From positions 53,231 to 117,230 of the forward strand of contig JAGVRI010000012.1 in the NCBI GenBank assembly GCA_018606645.1: a stretch of DNA of 64,000 bases. Reading direction: 5' to 3'. A program made the translations under genes and the position numbers. The notes beneath the pieces were generated by a model. It did no database searches. It was not told the DNA's origin and saw only the letters and a list, made by a program, of their open reading frames with translations. This DNA comes from Chloroflexota bacterium (GTDB taxonomy: Bacteria; Chloroflexota; Anaerolineae; JAAYZQ01). The stretch's first letter is position 1. Every line of letters begins with the position of its first letter. Positions 33,836-43,277 of the stretch are shown here, piece by piece.

Positions 33836-34348
33836 CTACCGGTCGTCTGGAGCCTTGTATCGGCAGAGTTCCACCCCGGCCTCTTCCAGGAAGGCACGGG
33901 CCAGCTCATCGGGATAGTCCCCCGCATAGACGACCCGTCGGATGCCGGCGTTGATGATCATCTTGGCGCAGGTCAGGCAGGGCTGGTGGGTGACATAGAG
34001 GGTGCTCTCCGAGACATCCACCCCGTGCAGCGCGCCCTGGATAATGGCATTCTGCTCGGCGTGGAGGGTGCGCACGCAGTGATTGTTGACCATCAGACAT
34101 CCCACTTCGGTGCAATGAGGCAATCCGGTTGGTGCCCCGTTATACCCGGTGGTCAGGATGCGCTTGTCGCGCACGATCACCGCGCCCACTGCAGCCCGGG
34201 GGCAGGTGCTTCGTCGAGCGACCTCAAAGGCGATCCGCATGAAATAGTCGTCCCACGAAGGGCGGACAACCACCTCCCGGTTGGGTTGCCGTTCAAGAGC
34301 TTCTGTCGATGAGGATTCGCGATGTGACATCGGTGTCGGTTCTTCCAT
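33836..34348 (-). CDS. comEB: dCMP deaminase (ComEB-like)
   Basis: A 170-residue zinc deaminase converting dCMP to dUMP for thymidylate synthesis. The catalytic HAEQNAII (His-Ala-Glu) and the PCLTCAKMI (Pro-Cys-x2-Cys) zinc site are both present, with a [12 protein letters not shown] substrate segment. This gene closes the minus-strand operon that begins with gatC. The N-terminal 20 residues are poorly conserved; starts at 34348 or 34330 are both possible. Confidence 0.92.
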   Translation of the reverse strand: MEEPTPMSHRESSSTEALERQPNREVVVRPSWDDYFMRIAFEVARRSTCPRAAVGAVIVRDKRILTTGYNGAPTGLPHCTEVGCLMVNNHCVRTLHAEQNAIIQGALHGVDVSESTLYVTHQPCLTCAKMIINAGIRRVVYAGDYPDELARAFLEEAGVELCRYKAPDDR

Positions 34349-34363
34349 GCCCGTGCCCTGTCC

Positions 34364-35524
34364 TTAACCATGTCGTTGCGCAAAGCGGGCCATCCGCTCC
34401 AACGCCCGCTCGATCTGATCATAAGAGGTGGCGTACGAACAGCGCACATGGCCTGCCCCGGACGCACCAAAAGCGCTGCCCGGCACACACGCGACCTTCT
34501 CTTCCTGCAGTAACCGTTCCGAGAACTCTTCATCGGTCATGCCGGTCATGGCGATAGAGGGGAAGGCGTAGAAAGCACCTCTGGGTTCAAAACATTTCAG
34601 GCCAATGCTGTTCAGGCCGTCCACGATCAACCGCCGCCGCCGGTCATAGCGGGCCAGCATCTCCTGCACCGCCTCTTCGCCGGTTCGCAACGCTTCCAAC
34701 GCGGCATACTGGGCCGTGGTTGGCGCCGACATGATGGTATACTGATGCACCTTGCGCATCGCTCCCAGGATCTCGGCTGGGGCGGCCGCATAGCCGATGC
34801 GCCAGCCGGTCATGGCATAGCTCTTGGAAAAGCCGCCGAGGAGGATGGTCCTTTGCCACATCCCCGGCAATGAAGCAAAACAGGTATGGCGGACGCCGTA
34901 TACCAGCCGGTCATAGATCTCATCCGAGATAACCAACAGATCGTGTCGCTCTGCCAGTTGAGCGATCTCCAACAGGCGTTCGCGGGTCATGACCGCGCCG
35001 GTCGGATTGTTGGGATAGCCAAGGAGCAACGCCTTGGTCTTGTCAGTCAGGACTTCCTCCACCTGCCAGGCGAGCACCTGGAAGTCGTTTTCGACGGTGG
35101 TGCAGACCTGGACCGGGACCCCTCCGGCAAAGATCACCTCTGGGTTGTAGGCCACGAAACAAGGCTCCGGGACGATCACCTCATCGCCGGGGTCCAATGT
35201 GGCCGTCAAAGCCAGGTAGAGCGCTTCGGACACCCCGACCGTGATCAACAACTCGTTCTCTGGATCGTATTGGACCCCATAGAGCCGCTCCAGATGCTCG
35301 GCCAGGGCCACGCGGAGCTCGCGGAGGCCCGAGTTGGAGGTGTAATGGGTCTGTCCTGCCTCCAAGGACGCGATCCCGGCCCGGAGGATCGCCGGCGGCG
35401 TGACAAAGTCAGGCTCACCAATGCCCAGGGAGATGACATCTTCCATCGTCGCAGCGATGTCAAAGAACCGGCGAATGCCAGAGGGAGGCACCGCCCGCAC
35501 CTTCTGGGCAACAAAATCTCTCAT
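34364..35524 (-). CDS. class I/II aminotransferase (aspartate aminotransferase-like)
   Basis: A 386-residue PLP-dependent fold-type-I aminotransferase. SLGIGEPDFVTPP, YTSNSGLRELRVALAEHL, GYPNNPTGAVM and SFSKSYAMTGWRIGY (its lysine binds PLP), then RCSYATSYDQIERAL with the carboxylate-binding Arg, identify the family that includes AspC, PatA and aromatic aminotransferases. The ATG at 35524 has AGGAGG 7 bases upstream. However, the frame stays open upstream through a DUF6504-like domain (35525-35749) with no stop, so a longer fused form could also be made. Confidence 0.9.
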   Translation of the reverse strand: MRDFVAQKVRAVPPSGIRRFFDIAATMEDVISLGIGEPDFVTPPAILRAGIASLEAGQTHYTSNSGLRELRVALAEHLERLYGVQYDPENELLITVGVSEALYLALTATLDPGDEVIVPEPCFVAYNPEVIFAGGVPVQVCTTVENDFQVLAWQVEEVLTDKTKALLLGYPNNPTGAVMTRERLLEIAQLAERHDLLVISDEIYDRLVYGVRHTCFASLPGMWQRTILLGGFSKSYAMTGWRIGYAAAPAEILGAMRKVHQYTIMSAPTTAQYAALEALRTGEEAVQEMLARYDRRRRLIVDGLNSIGLKCFEPRGAFYAFPSIAMTGMTDEEFSERLLQEEKVACVPGSAFGASGAGHVRCSYATSYDQIERALERMARFAQRHG

Positions 35525-35749
35525 CGTTGAACCTCCTATGCAGGGTGGATGGACCGTCCAATCGCCTGTCTGTTCATGGTACTGCAGCTTCCACAACTCC
35601 CCGGACTCCAGCCTCACCCAGAAAACTGGACCTTCCGGAGTTCGCCATCGCCGTTCCACCGACGCCACCGGGTAGCGGTTCCCCTGCCAGCACACCGCTC
35701 TGGGTTCCTGGGCGTATGTATGGCCGGAATAGCATTCGACTCGAGCCAC
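35525..35749 (-). other. DUF6504-like segment, in frame with the aminotransferase
   Basis: From a GTG at 35749 (GGAAG 7 bases upstream) the frame encodes about 75 residues, including EPRAVCWQGNRYPVASVERR and VRLESGELWKLQYHEQTGDW, which resemble the small DUF6504 domain usually found as a separate protein. There is no stop before the aminotransferase ATG, and the aminotransferase ribosome site lies inside this frame. It may be a true fusion, two products from one frame, or a gene whose stop was lost. Confidence 0.5.
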
Positions 35750-35777
35750 GGCTTTGCTTCCCGGATTTAGGTTTCGT

Positions 35778-36788
35778 TCAGGCCTCGTCTTCTCGGGCAA
35801 AATCAACCTGTGAAGAATCGCCGACGTTGAGCACCCGATACCGTCCCCGCACCACTGCATCTTTGCCGATCAGCGAACGGTCGAGCATCGTGTCGTCAAT
35901 GTATGCCCCCTCGTCAATGATCGAGTCGCGGATGATCGAGCGCAGGACGACGCTGTTTTCGGCAATGGTGACGTAAGGACCGATGATCGAATGCTCCACC
36001 CGGGCAGAAGGAGCAATGTACACCGGGGGGATCACCACGGAATTGACGACCGGCGCCACCGGACCATTGTCCTGTCCATGCTCGAGCAGGTAGCGGTTCG
36101 TCTTGAGCACATCCTGAGGGGTGCCGCAATCCTCCCATACCCAAACCTCGCGGGTACCGAAGCGGGCTCCCTGCTGAATCATCAGGGTGAATGCATCGGC
36201 CAGGTAATATTCTCCCTTGGTCTGGATGCCGCGAGCCATCAGCTCTTCAATGGCCCGCAACAACCAGGTCGAGTCGTGGATGTAATAGACCCCGACGACC
36301 GCCAGACGGTTCTCGAAGGTCTCGGGCTTTTCGATCAGACACTGCACCAACCCGTTACGGTCCGTCACAGCTACCCCAAAGCGTCGCGGGTCCTCGACCT
36401 CTTTGACGTACAGGATGCCATCCAGGCCAGAGGCCTCCAGTCCCTTCAGGTCGGCCTCAAACACGGTATCCACAAAGATGATCAACATCGGCCCGGTCAG
36501 ATATTCCCGGGCCAGCCAGATGGCGTGGGCCTGGCCCAATAGTTCCTTCTGTTCCACATACCGGGCCGGATAGGGGTAGCCGCTGGTCTGGTAATAGGCT
36601 TCGATCTGTTCGCCCAGCCAACCGACGATAAAGATCAGTTCATCTACGTTCACATCCAGATGGGCCAGCTTGTCCAGGATATGCCCCAGCACCGGTTTAC
36701 CGGCCACATTCACCAACGGCTTGGGCTTGGACCAGGTGTGGGGACGCATCCGCTTACCAAACCCTGCCAGTGGAATGACTACCTTCAT
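35778..36788 (-). CDS. sugar-1-phosphate nucleotidyltransferase with left-handed beta-helix tail
   Basis: A 336-residue enzyme transferring a nucleotidyl group to a sugar 1-phosphate. The N-terminal Rossmann-like domain begins with PLAGFGKRMRPHTWSKPKP, the G-x-G-x-R-x9-K signature of glucose-1-phosphate thymidylyl-/uridylyltransferases. The C-terminal 80 residues have hexapeptide repeats (PPVYIAPSARVEHSIIGPYV) as in GlmU, though no acetyltransferase residues are evident. The sugar and nucleotide are not determined. It is 27 bases from gatA in the minus-strand operon and could feed the galE/glycosyltransferase genes at 51-55 kb. Confidence 0.87.
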   Translation of the reverse strand: MKVVIPLAGFGKRMRPHTWSKPKPLVNVAGKPVLGHILDKLAHLDVNVDELIFIVGWLGEQIEAYYQTSGYPYPARYVEQKELLGQAHAIWLAREYLTGPMLIIFVDTVFEADLKGLEASGLDGILYVKEVEDPRRFGVAVTDRNGLVQCLIEKPETFENRLAVVGVYYIHDSTWLLRAIEELMARGIQTKGEYYLADAFTLMIQQGARFGTREVWVWEDCGTPQDVLKTNRYLLEHGQDNGPVAPVVNSVVIPPVYIAPSARVEHSIIGPYVTIAENSVVLRSIIRDSIIDEGAYIDDTMLDRSLIGKDAVVRGRYRVLNVGDSSQVDFAREDEA

Positions 36789-36815
36789 ACTTTTCTATCT
36801 CCTCGAATCTACAGG

Positions 36816-38285
36816 CTACCCATTTGCTCTCAGCGGAGGATGTTGGAGATGCCACTCGGTGGCCTGCTCGTAGGCATGGGCCATCCGCAGGACCGTCGCC
36901 TCGTCAAAAGCGCGGCCCATGATCTGGAGGCCGATCGGTAGACCGTTCTGGTCAAAACCACACGGCACCGACACCCCACACAGACCGGCCAGTGAGAGAG
37001 CCAGAGTGAACAGATCGGCCAGGTACATTTGGAGGGGATCGTCCACCTTCTCGCCGAGTCGAAAAGCCGTGGTCGGCGTCGTCGGAGCGACCAGGACATC
37101 ACAACGAGCCAGGGCCTGGTCAAAATCGCGTCGAATGAGGGTCCGCACCTTTCCCGCTTTGAGGTAGTAGGCATCATAGTAACCAGCCGACAGAGCATAG
37201 GTGCCCAACATGATGCGCCGCTTGACTTCCGCGCCAAAGCCCTGCCCCCGCGTCCGGCGGTAAGTCTGCCAGAGATCGGGGCCCTCCAGCGACAGACCGT
37301 AACGCAGCCCTTCGTAGCGGGCTAGGTTGGCCGACGCTTCGGACGGGGCGATCAGGTAATACACCGGCAGCGCGGCATCAGTGTGGGGCAACGACACCTC
37401 GACGATCTCAGCGCCCAGCCCGGCCAGGGTTCCGATCGCTTCTCGGACCGCCGCCTCGACTTCGGGCTGGATCCCCTCGCCAAAATACTCCTGAGGCACC
37501 CCCACCCTCAATCCCCGCACCTCTCCAGTGAGGAACGACGGGTAATCCGGAACGGGCGTGTCCACCGAGGTCGAGTCGCGGGGGTCATGTCCGGCAATCA
37601 CACCCAGGAGAATGGCTGCGTCGGTCACCGTGCGCGCCAGGGGCCCGATCTGGTCCAGCGATGAGGCGAACGCCACTAACCCCCAGCGGCTCACCCGTCC
37701 ATAGGAGGGTTTTACCCCCACCACGCCGCACATAGCGGCTGGCTGGCGCACGCTGCCGCCCGTGTCCGAACCCAGCGCCCCGAAAGCCATCCCCGCCGCG
37801 ACTGCCGCCGCGCTCCCGCCACTGGAACCGCCGGGCACGCGGTTCAGGTCCCACGGGTTGCGCGTGGCAAAAAAGGCCGAGTTCTCGGTGGACGAGCCCA
37901 TGGCAAACTCGTCAGTGTTGGTCTTGCCCAGGATCACCGCTCCGGCCGCGCGGAGCTTTTCGATGACCGTGGCGCTAAAGGGCGGGATATAGTTCTCCAA
38001 CATGCGCGAACCGCAGGTGTTCGGCACACCCTCCACGCAGATCAGGTCCTTGATGGCCAGCGGGATGCCCAACAGGGGAGAAGAGTCATTGCCGCTGGCC
38101 CGGCGACGGTCGGCCTCTTCTGCCTGCTCCAGGGCCCACTCCGGAGCCACGGTCAGATAGGCCTTGATCTCGTTATCCAGGGCCAGGATGCGGTCCAGGA
38201 CCGCCTGAGTCAGTTCCACCGCTGAGAGTTCTCGACGGCGTAACAGGGTCTGGACCCGGGCCAGAGGCGCGTACGCCAGGTCCAT
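36816..38285 (-). CDS. gatA: Asp-tRNA(Asn)/Glu-tRNA(Gln) amidotransferase subunit A
   Basis: The amidase subunit of GatCAB, which converts misacylated Glu-tRNA(Gln) or Asp-tRNA(Asn) to the correct amide. The catalytic Lys-Ser-Ser triad region is clear: [14 protein letters not shown] with the lysine, and [15 protein letters not shown] with the serines. At 489 residues it is full length. The ATG at 38285 overlaps the gatC stop. gatB is not in this window and must lie elsewhere. Confidence 0.95.
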   Translation of the reverse strand: MDLAYAPLARVQTLLRRRELSAVELTQAVLDRILALDNEIKAYLTVAPEWALEQAEEADRRRASGNDSSPLLGIPLAIKDLICVEGVPNTCGSRMLENYIPPFSATVIEKLRAAGAVILGKTNTDEFAMGSSTENSAFFATRNPWDLNRVPGGSSGGSAAAVAAGMAFGALGSDTGGSVRQPAAMCGVVGVKPSYGRVSRWGLVAFASSLDQIGPLARTVTDAAILLGVIAGHDPRDSTSVDTPVPDYPSFLTGEVRGLRVGVPQEYFGEGIQPEVEAAVREAIGTLAGLGAEIVEVSLPHTDAALPVYYLIAPSEASANLARYEGLRYGLSLEGPDLWQTYRRTRGQGFGAEVKRRIMLGTYALSAGYYDAYYLKAGKVRTLIRRDFDQALARCDVLVAPTTPTTAFRLGEKVDDPLQMYLADLFTLALSLAGLCGVSVPCGFDQNGLPIGLQIMGRAFDEATVLRMAHAYEQATEWHLQHPPLRANG

Positions 38286-38584
38286 CACCCTTCCCCCTCC
38301 AGCACGACCGGCACCCGGAAGCAGTTCGCCTCGGCCGCAGGGGCATTGGCCAATACATCGGCGACAGGTAACGACGGCTGAACACAATCTTCCCGCATCA
38401 CGTTTTCCAGAGGGAGGACGGTCGCCGTCGGCGGAATGGCTTCGGTATCCAGGAGTCGCAATCGTTCGGCATATTCCAGAATCGAGGATAACTGCCGCCG
38501 AAAGAGTTCTTTTTCGTCGTCGCTCAGGTCCAGTTGGGCCAATTCGGCGACGTGCTCCACTTCTGCCAGGCTTAGCTCTTTCAT
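38285..38584 (-). CDS. gatC: Asp-tRNA(Asn)/Glu-tRNA(Gln) amidotransferase subunit C
   Basis: A 99-residue GatC, the small subunit that stabilises GatA and links it to Gat[21 protein letters not shown] and the [13 protein letters not shown] segment are standard. The start at 38584 is followed by a usual-length protein; the reading frame continues upstream but that part shows no family similarity. It leads the operon and has a promoter 55-85 bases upstream. Confidence 0.93.
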   Translation of the reverse strand: MKELSLAEVEHVAELAQLDLSDDEKELFRRQLSSILEYAERLRLLDTEAIPPTATVLPLENVMREDCVQPSLPVADVLANAPAAEANCFRVPVVLEGEG

Positions 38585-38964
38585 GGCAAGGGCGTACCTC
38601 GCAAGGTTCTTTTGCAAGGCAAACAGTTCTTTATCATCAATTATAGCATGGCTCCAGGCGGCCGACAAACCAGGGAGGAGTGGATACAGGCTGGTAGATA
38701 ACGGATGCTCGACGCGAGAGGCAGTATCGGTCACGGAACGGACTTCCCTACCCCCGCTCACCTCGTCCCTTCGGAGGTAAGGGAAAAGATCGCCGACAGG
38801 ACGCTCAAGGCAGGTGACAGCCTGCCGCTGGCTCCACCTGAACCCCCCGCCAATGGGGGCGGGTAGTAGGCGAGGCATTGCCTTCACCTACCCACCCTCG
38901 TCGTCACCCTTTAGAAGTCACGAAACATCGCTGGGTCTGCCCCCGCCGCCCGCCGCGCTGGAGG
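38585..38964. other. intergenic region between helicase 2 and gatC
   Basis: 380 bases without a convincing gene. The gatC-proximal part holds a promoter (38640-38668). The rest (38670-38964) is C/G-rich with no clear terminator, tRNA or T-box leader that I could find. Confidence 0.6.
38640..38668 (-). promoter_or_regulatory. sigma70-type promoter for the gatCA operon
   Basis: Minus strand TTGTCG (complement of 38663-38668), 17-base spacer and TATAAT (complement of 38640-38645), giving a leader of about 50 bases before gatC. Confidence 0.65.
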
Positions 38965-41430
38965 TTACTCTCCCCTGACCAGCTCAGCCAGAATCTGGAT
39001 CGCCGCTCGCTTGTCCAACGGTTCATTGTTGGACCCACATTTGGGGCTCTGGATACAACTGGGACATCCATCCTCGCAGGGGCAGTTGCGCACCGCTTCG
39101 TAAGTGGCTCGCCATAACTCGGTCAGCAGATCAAACCCCTTCTCCGCAATCCCTACCCCGCCCGGAAACGCATCGTAGAGGAAGACCAGCGCCGTGCCGG
39201 TATCGGGATGGTATGGCGTCGAGAGCCCGCCGATGTCCCAGCGGTCACACATGGCAAAGAGCGGCAACAACCCGATGGTCGCGTGCTCCACAGCGTGCAG
39301 TCCACCAGCTACGTCGAGGCCCCGCCGCTGTACCTTCGTCAGGATGGACGGTGGGACTTGCCACCATAGCGCCACCGTATCAAAGGTCTGGGCTGGGAGG
39401 TCCAGGTCTTCCACGCCCAAGGTCTCTTCACGAAACTGCTGGACCCGCCGGTAGCCGATCACCTGCTGGGTGACCCGCACCTGTCCCAGGCTGACTGGCG
39501 CCTGGCCAAGCTGCTGATGAGCCACCGCCCGGAGGATACGCACATCGTCGATCTGGCGCGGTTGTGTGTAATAGTCCACCTGCACCGGTTCCAGGATGGC
39601 GTGTCCGGCATCCAGGTCCAGCTCTCGCACCAGGAACGACTCGCCCTGGTGGAGATAGATGGCGCCGGGATGAACTCGCACCAGAGCCGATGTGCCTTCG
39701 ATCTCTTCCAGCAGGCAGTAGTTCTGGGACGCATTGAGCAATGCCACCCGCGAACCGGCCACAACCCGCAGCGACACCTTGCCCGCCGGATAGGCGCCAG
39801 CGCGGGGCCACCACCGATCGCTGCGGTACTCGAGTTCGCCGGCGCTTTCCAGTGCGATCATGGCCGGCACGAATCCCGGTCCAAACAACGTCTCATCGTC
39901 GCCCTCGGCCAGGCCGGGCGGCAACGGCGGTGGGGGACGGTAGACCGCCTGAGCGGATGGGCGAGCCCGTCGCCCCGGTATCACCCGGCGGGGCATGGCA
40001 GCGGGAGCAGCCGCTACCGGCCCAGAGCTCTGGCTTGTTAGCGGTGAGCCTCGGGAGAGGGGGTTCTCATGAGCGGCGCAGGGCAAATGCATCTCCAGGA
40101 TATAGGGGTTCGAGGGGTCGATCAAGGCATGTTCGTGGGGGCGGCCAAAGAGGTCGCGGGGATGACGCATGAAGTACTGGTCCAGTGGGTCATCCAGAGC
40201 AATAAGCGCCGTCAGCGCGCAGCGGTTGCCCCGTCCGGCCCGCCCGGCTTGCTGCCACAGGCTGGCGATGGTGCCGGGATAGCCAACCAGCACCGAGGCA
40301 TCCAGATCGCCGATGTCAATGCCCAGTTCCAGAGCCGAGGTAGCCGTCACGCCGAGCAGGCCGCCGCCGGGCCGTAGCCCGCGTTCGATCTCACGCCGCT
40401 GCTCAGGACGGTAGCCGGCGCGGTAGGCGCGCACCCGGTCAACCAGAGTGGGCGCCTCGTCCTCGAGGATGCGCCGGGCGTAGATCAGGATCAACTCTGC
40501 CACGCGGCGAGCGCGACTAAAGACAATGGTGCGGATGCCGGCCTGCACCAGTTGGGCGAACAGCCGTGCGGCTTCGATGTTAGCGCTCCGCCGCGCCGTC
40601 CTGGCCCGGTCCACGAAGGGCGGATTCCATAACACGAACTGGCGGGCGCCCTGGGGCGCACCATCATCATCGACGACCACCGCTTCGACGCCGGCCAGGC
40701 GGCGCAGGTGCTCGCCGGGGTTGGCGATGGTTGCCGAGCAGGCGATGATCTGTGGCGCCGCGCCGTACCGGGCGCACACCCGCCACAGCCGCCGCAACAC
40801 GCAACCGACATGCGAGCCGAACACCCCACGGTACACATGAGCCTCATCGATCACGACAAAACGCAGGTGGCCGAAAAAGTCGGCCCACAAGGTGTGGTGG
40901 GGCAGGATGCCCAGGTGGAGCATATCCGGATTGGTGAGCAGGACGCTCGCCTCCCGGCGCAGTCGGGCGCGAGCCCCCGGCGGCGTATCGCCGTCGTAGG
41001 TGCCAAAGCGGATGTCGGCCAGGGCGGGGTGAGAATCGCGGCCGGCGCGGATCAGCTCATGCAGGCTACGGAGCTGATCCTGGGCCAGTGCCTTGGTTGG
41101 AAAGAGGTAAAGGGCCCGAGCCTGCGGCTCGGTGATGAGCGCTTCCAGGACAGGGATGTTGTAGGCCAGGGTCTTGCCGCTGGCCGTGCCGGTACACAGG
41201 ATCACGTGCTGCCCGGCGCGGATGGCATTGATCGCCTGGGCCTGGTGCGTGTAAAGCCGCTCAGCGCCAATGCCACGCAGAGCTTCTTCCAGAGCTGGGG
41301 GCAGGGGCCAGTCCAGCGCACCATAGCGCGCCTTACGGGCTGGCAAATGCTCGACGTGGACCACCTGGCCTCGATAGCCCGGCCGCTTCTGAAGCTGTGC
41401 GACAAACGCGCCGACATCCATGGCATCCAC
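38965..41430 (-). CDS. MrfA/YprA-like DEAD/DEAH helicase, canonical form
   Basis: An 821-residue superfamily 2 helicase of the MrfA group, probably in DNA repair. LCTGTASGKTLAYNIPV is Walker A, VIDEAHVYRGVFGSH Walker B, VGYPGTIASLWQQAGRAGRG motif VI. The DUF1998 region GGLHAVEHATIGLLPLFAMC is uninterrupted and ends with CPCEDGCPSCIQSPKC, the MZB zinc cluster. An Ala/Pro/Arg-rich insertion of about 60 residues lies around residue 450-510. Compared with the helicase at 30155 it has no HNH insertion. Start at 41430 or the nearby Met4. Confidence 0.92.
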   Translation of the reverse strand: MDAMDVGAFVAQLQKRPGYRGQVVHVEHLPARKARYGALDWPLPPALEEALRGIGAERLYTHQAQAINAIRAGQHVILCTGTASGKTLAYNIPVLEALITEPQARALYLFPTKALAQDQLRSLHELIRAGRDSHPALADIRFGTYDGDTPPGARARLRREASVLLTNPDMLHLGILPHHTLWADFFGHLRFVVIDEAHVYRGVFGSHVGCVLRRLWRVCARYGAAPQIIACSATIANPGEHLRRLAGVEAVVVDDDGAPQGARQFVLWNPPFVDRARTARRSANIEAARLFAQLVQAGIRTIVFSRARRVAELILIYARRILEDEAPTLVDRVRAYRAGYRPEQRREIERGLRPGGGLLGVTATSALELGIDIGDLDASVLVGYPGTIASLWQQAGRAGRGNRCALTALIALDDPLDQYFMRHPRDLFGRPHEHALIDPSNPYILEMHLPCAAHENPLSRGSPLTSQSSGPVAAAPAAMPRRVIPGRRARPSAQAVYRPPPPLPPGLAEGDDETLFGPGFVPAMIALESAGELEYRSDRWWPRAGAYPAGKVSLRVVAGSRVALLNASQNYCLLEEIEGTSALVRVHPGAIYLHQGESFLVRELDLDAGHAILEPVQVDYYTQPRQIDDVRILRAVAHQQLGQAPVSLGQVRVTQQVIGYRRVQQFREETLGVEDLDLPAQTFDTVALWWQVPPSILTKVQRRGLDVAGGLHAVEHATIGLLPLFAMCDRWDIGGLSTPYHPDTGTALVFLYDAFPGGVGIAEKGFDLLTELWRATYEAVRNCPCEDGCPSCIQSPKCGSNNEPLDKRAAIQILAELVRGE

Positions 41431-41484
41431 AGCCGCCAGACTGGACCGACCCAGGCAGCGGGCCGGTCCAGTTCCCTAGACATT

Positions 41485-42216
41485 TCAGAAGAGGAGAACG
41501 ATCCAGAAAACCAGGGCCAGCCCGACCAGCAATCCGATCAGTACCAGGACCAAGAAGGGGGCGACCACGGCCAGGAGCGACGGTCCCATGTCCAGTCCGG
41601 TGGTGAACGACACCGCCTTGACATAGACCGCGATGCTCCACACCGTCCCGATCAGGACCAAAATGGTCCCCAGACAGGGGACCGGATTCAACAGGCCCAG
41701 CAGTCCGGGGATGACGTAGAGCGAGACCATTCCCAGGAACTCGGGGAGTTTCGCTGTGCCGCCCAGCAAATTGACGACGACCAGCACCAATGCGCCGTAC
41801 AGCAGCCAACCGGCGATCGCGGTCAGGGCCCGACTGATCCACCCGCCGACCGCCTGGAACAGGGCGCTGATACCCCGAGGCAGCGGCGCCCGAATGGAGG
41901 CAATGTCAGAGATCATGGGTACGATTTGGTCCATCATCTCTTTCATGGCCTCCCGGACTTCCGGGTCCTGCATACCTGGATAGAACTGGGACTGCGTCTC
42001 AAACCAGCGCTTCATCTCCTCTTCGATCTCGGCCACATTGACCGGCTTGGCCAGCGTAGCCAGGTTCACGGCAAAGGAGACGAGTCCGGCCAGCAGGGAA
42101 ACGACCAGGATCAGCACGATCCCCCGCAGGAAGAGGTTCGGCCGTTTGCGCCATTCCTCATAGGCCCTATTGTCCAGAATCGTGGCCCGCAGTAGAGTAG
42201 CCCATAGACTGCTCAT
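41485..42216 (-). CDS. Yip1-domain integral membrane protein
   Basis: A 243-residue polytopic protein with about five or six transmembrane helices in its Yip1-like core. A soluble N-terminal segment after the first helix holds the EEEMKRWFETQ region. Yip1 family proteins in bacteria are of unknown function. Conserved features are the prolines and glycines in the helix PGLLGLLNPVP. The ATG has AGGAGG 6 bases upstream. It is 2 bases from the next, related gene, so the two probably form one unit. Confidence 0.75.
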   Translation of the reverse strand: MSSLWATLLRATILDNRAYEEWRKRPNLFLRGIVLILVVSLLAGLVSFAVNLATLAKPVNVAEIEEEMKRWFETQSQFYPGMQDPEVREAMKEMMDQIVPMISDIASIRAPLPRGISALFQAVGGWISRALTAIAGWLLYGALVLVVVNLLGGTAKLPEFLGMVSLYVIPGLLGLLNPVPCLGTILVLIGTVWSIAVYVKAVSFTTGLDMGPSLLAVVAPFLVLVLIGLLVGLALVFWIVLLF

Positions 42217-42218
42217 CG

Positions 42219-42932
42219 TTATCCTCCTTTTACCGCTACGGCGATCAGGGCGGAAACCAGGCACCCGGTCAGGGCCGCCACTACCATGACCAGGAGGAAC
42301 GGAAGCACGGTCGCCCATACGGCGCGCTCCCACGACAGTTTATGGGCGGTCTTGAGTCCGACATAGGCGCACAGGATCCCCCACACGGCCACGAGATTGC
42401 CCGCCTGCACAAACGGGAACAGACGCAGGATGTTGACCGCCTGAGGGGCGACGGCCAGAGCCAGCACCCCCAGCGTCTCGCTCAGGTTGGCCGTTCCACC
42501 CAACCAGCGGGCAAATAGGTAGGCCAATAGCCCATAGATCAGCCAGCGGATGACCAGGCCCACCGGCATGGTAATGATTCCCAGCGCCGCGCTGCCAATG
42601 TTCGGCGCGCCAAATAGAGAGGGAAAGACTCGCCAGCCCAGCTCATACCACTGCTCAAACTGCTCCAAAGCCTGAGGCGGCATCTCGTCCCACCATGGCA
42701 TGTCGAGGAGATAAGCATGGACGGTATCCTTGATCTCCTGGAGGTCGGGGGTACTGGCCCATTCGAGCACCGTACCCACCAGGCCGACAAGAGCAATCAC
42801 GGCTCCGACCACGATGATGAGCACAAGTCCTTTGACGACCGGATTCGAGGATGCCTTCATCTCCTGATATGCTTCTTCTTTGAGCAGCAATGCTCGCCAC
42901 CCCAGCCGTAAAGAATGTACAATTCCTTCCAT
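42219..42932 (-). CDS. Yip1-domain integral membrane protein, paralogue
   Basis: A 237-residue paralogue of the preceding gene, with the same plan: short cytoplasmic start, one helix (VVKGLVLIIVVGAVIALVGL), a soluble segment containing MPWWDEMPPQALEQFEQW, then four or five helices. The ATG at 42932 has AGGAGG 6 bases upstream. An extended -10 promoter lies at 43123-43131. Paired Yip1-type proteins probably form one membrane complex, by inference. Confidence 0.75.
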   Translation of the reverse strand: MEGIVHSLRLGWRALLLKEEAYQEMKASSNPVVKGLVLIIVVGAVIALVGLVGTVLEWASTPDLQEIKDTVHAYLLDMPWWDEMPPQALEQFEQWYELGWRVFPSLFGAPNIGSAALGIITMPVGLVIRWLIYGLLAYLFARWLGGTANLSETLGVLALAVAPQAVNILRLFPFVQAGNLVAVWGILCAYVGLKTAHKLSWERAVWATVLPFLLVMVVAALTGCLVSALIAVAVKGG

Positions 42933-43038
42933 TGAACACCTCCTGAATCCTGAGTTCTCAAAAGGCCAGCATGGAATGTGGGGCTCACCTCCCTTCAGAA
43001 ATAGCGATCTGTACCCCATCCCCAGGAACCGCATGATC

Positions 43039-43073
43039 CTCCCGCAGGTTCCCAATCTGTGAGAGGGTGGGAT
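43039..43073. repeat. dispersed CTCCCGCAGGTTC repeat, copy 1
   Basis: CTCCCGCAGGTTC begins at 43039 and a GAGAGGGTGGGA arm follows, similar to copies at 49230 and 54871. Partial, degenerate copy. Confidence 0.45.
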
Positions 43074-43122
43074 GACCGTCCCCTTGCCCATCACACCCTC
43101 GCCCGAAGTACGCACTACCCCT

Positions 43123-43131
43123 ATTATACCA
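43123..43131 (-). promoter_or_regulatory. extended -10 promoter for the Yip1 pair
   Basis: Minus strand TGGTATAAT (complement of 43123-43131), an extended -10 element. A weak TTGGGC lies 19 bases upstream. The first gene starts at 42932, giving a leader of nearly 190 bases. Confidence 0.45.
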
Positions 43132-43190
43132 CATCTCTCCGATCCGAGCCCAAGGGGGACCAACGCGTTGGTTCGACGTGATCCTTGGCT

Positions 43191-43219
43191 TTGGTGGCTG
43201 GGTGGAGAAATGGTATAAT
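43191..43219 (+). promoter_or_regulatory. promoter for the rph operon
   Basis: TTGGTG (43191-43196), 17-base spacer and TATAAT (43214-43219), with TG one base before the -10 (extended -10). rph starts at 43278. Confidence 0.65.
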
Positions 43220-43277
43220 CAGCATGTCGGTCGTGGATTTTCGATCCCCTTTTTGCGGTGGGGGCAGGAGATAATCT

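Larger units (their letters stand above)
42933..43277. other. divergent intergenic region before rph
   Basis: 345 bases between the Yip1 pair and rph. It contains one copy of the dispersed CTCCCGCAGGTTC hairpin repeat, an extended -10 promoter facing left and a promoter facing right. No further gene is visible. Confidence 0.6.

Noticed and set aside
35750..35860. Further N-terminal extension of the DUF6504-like frame
   Set aside because: This part overlaps the end of the nucleotidyltransferase gene on the same strand and shows no similarity to the domain.
38585..38964. T-box leader for gatCA
   Set aside because: I searched for the T-box core (TGGNACCGCG-like) and a specifier hairpin and did not find them; only a promoter is supported.
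42933..43163. N-terminal extension of the second Yip1 gene
   Set aside because: The frame is open to 43163 but contains the promoter and repeat; the ATG at 42932 has a strong ribosome site.
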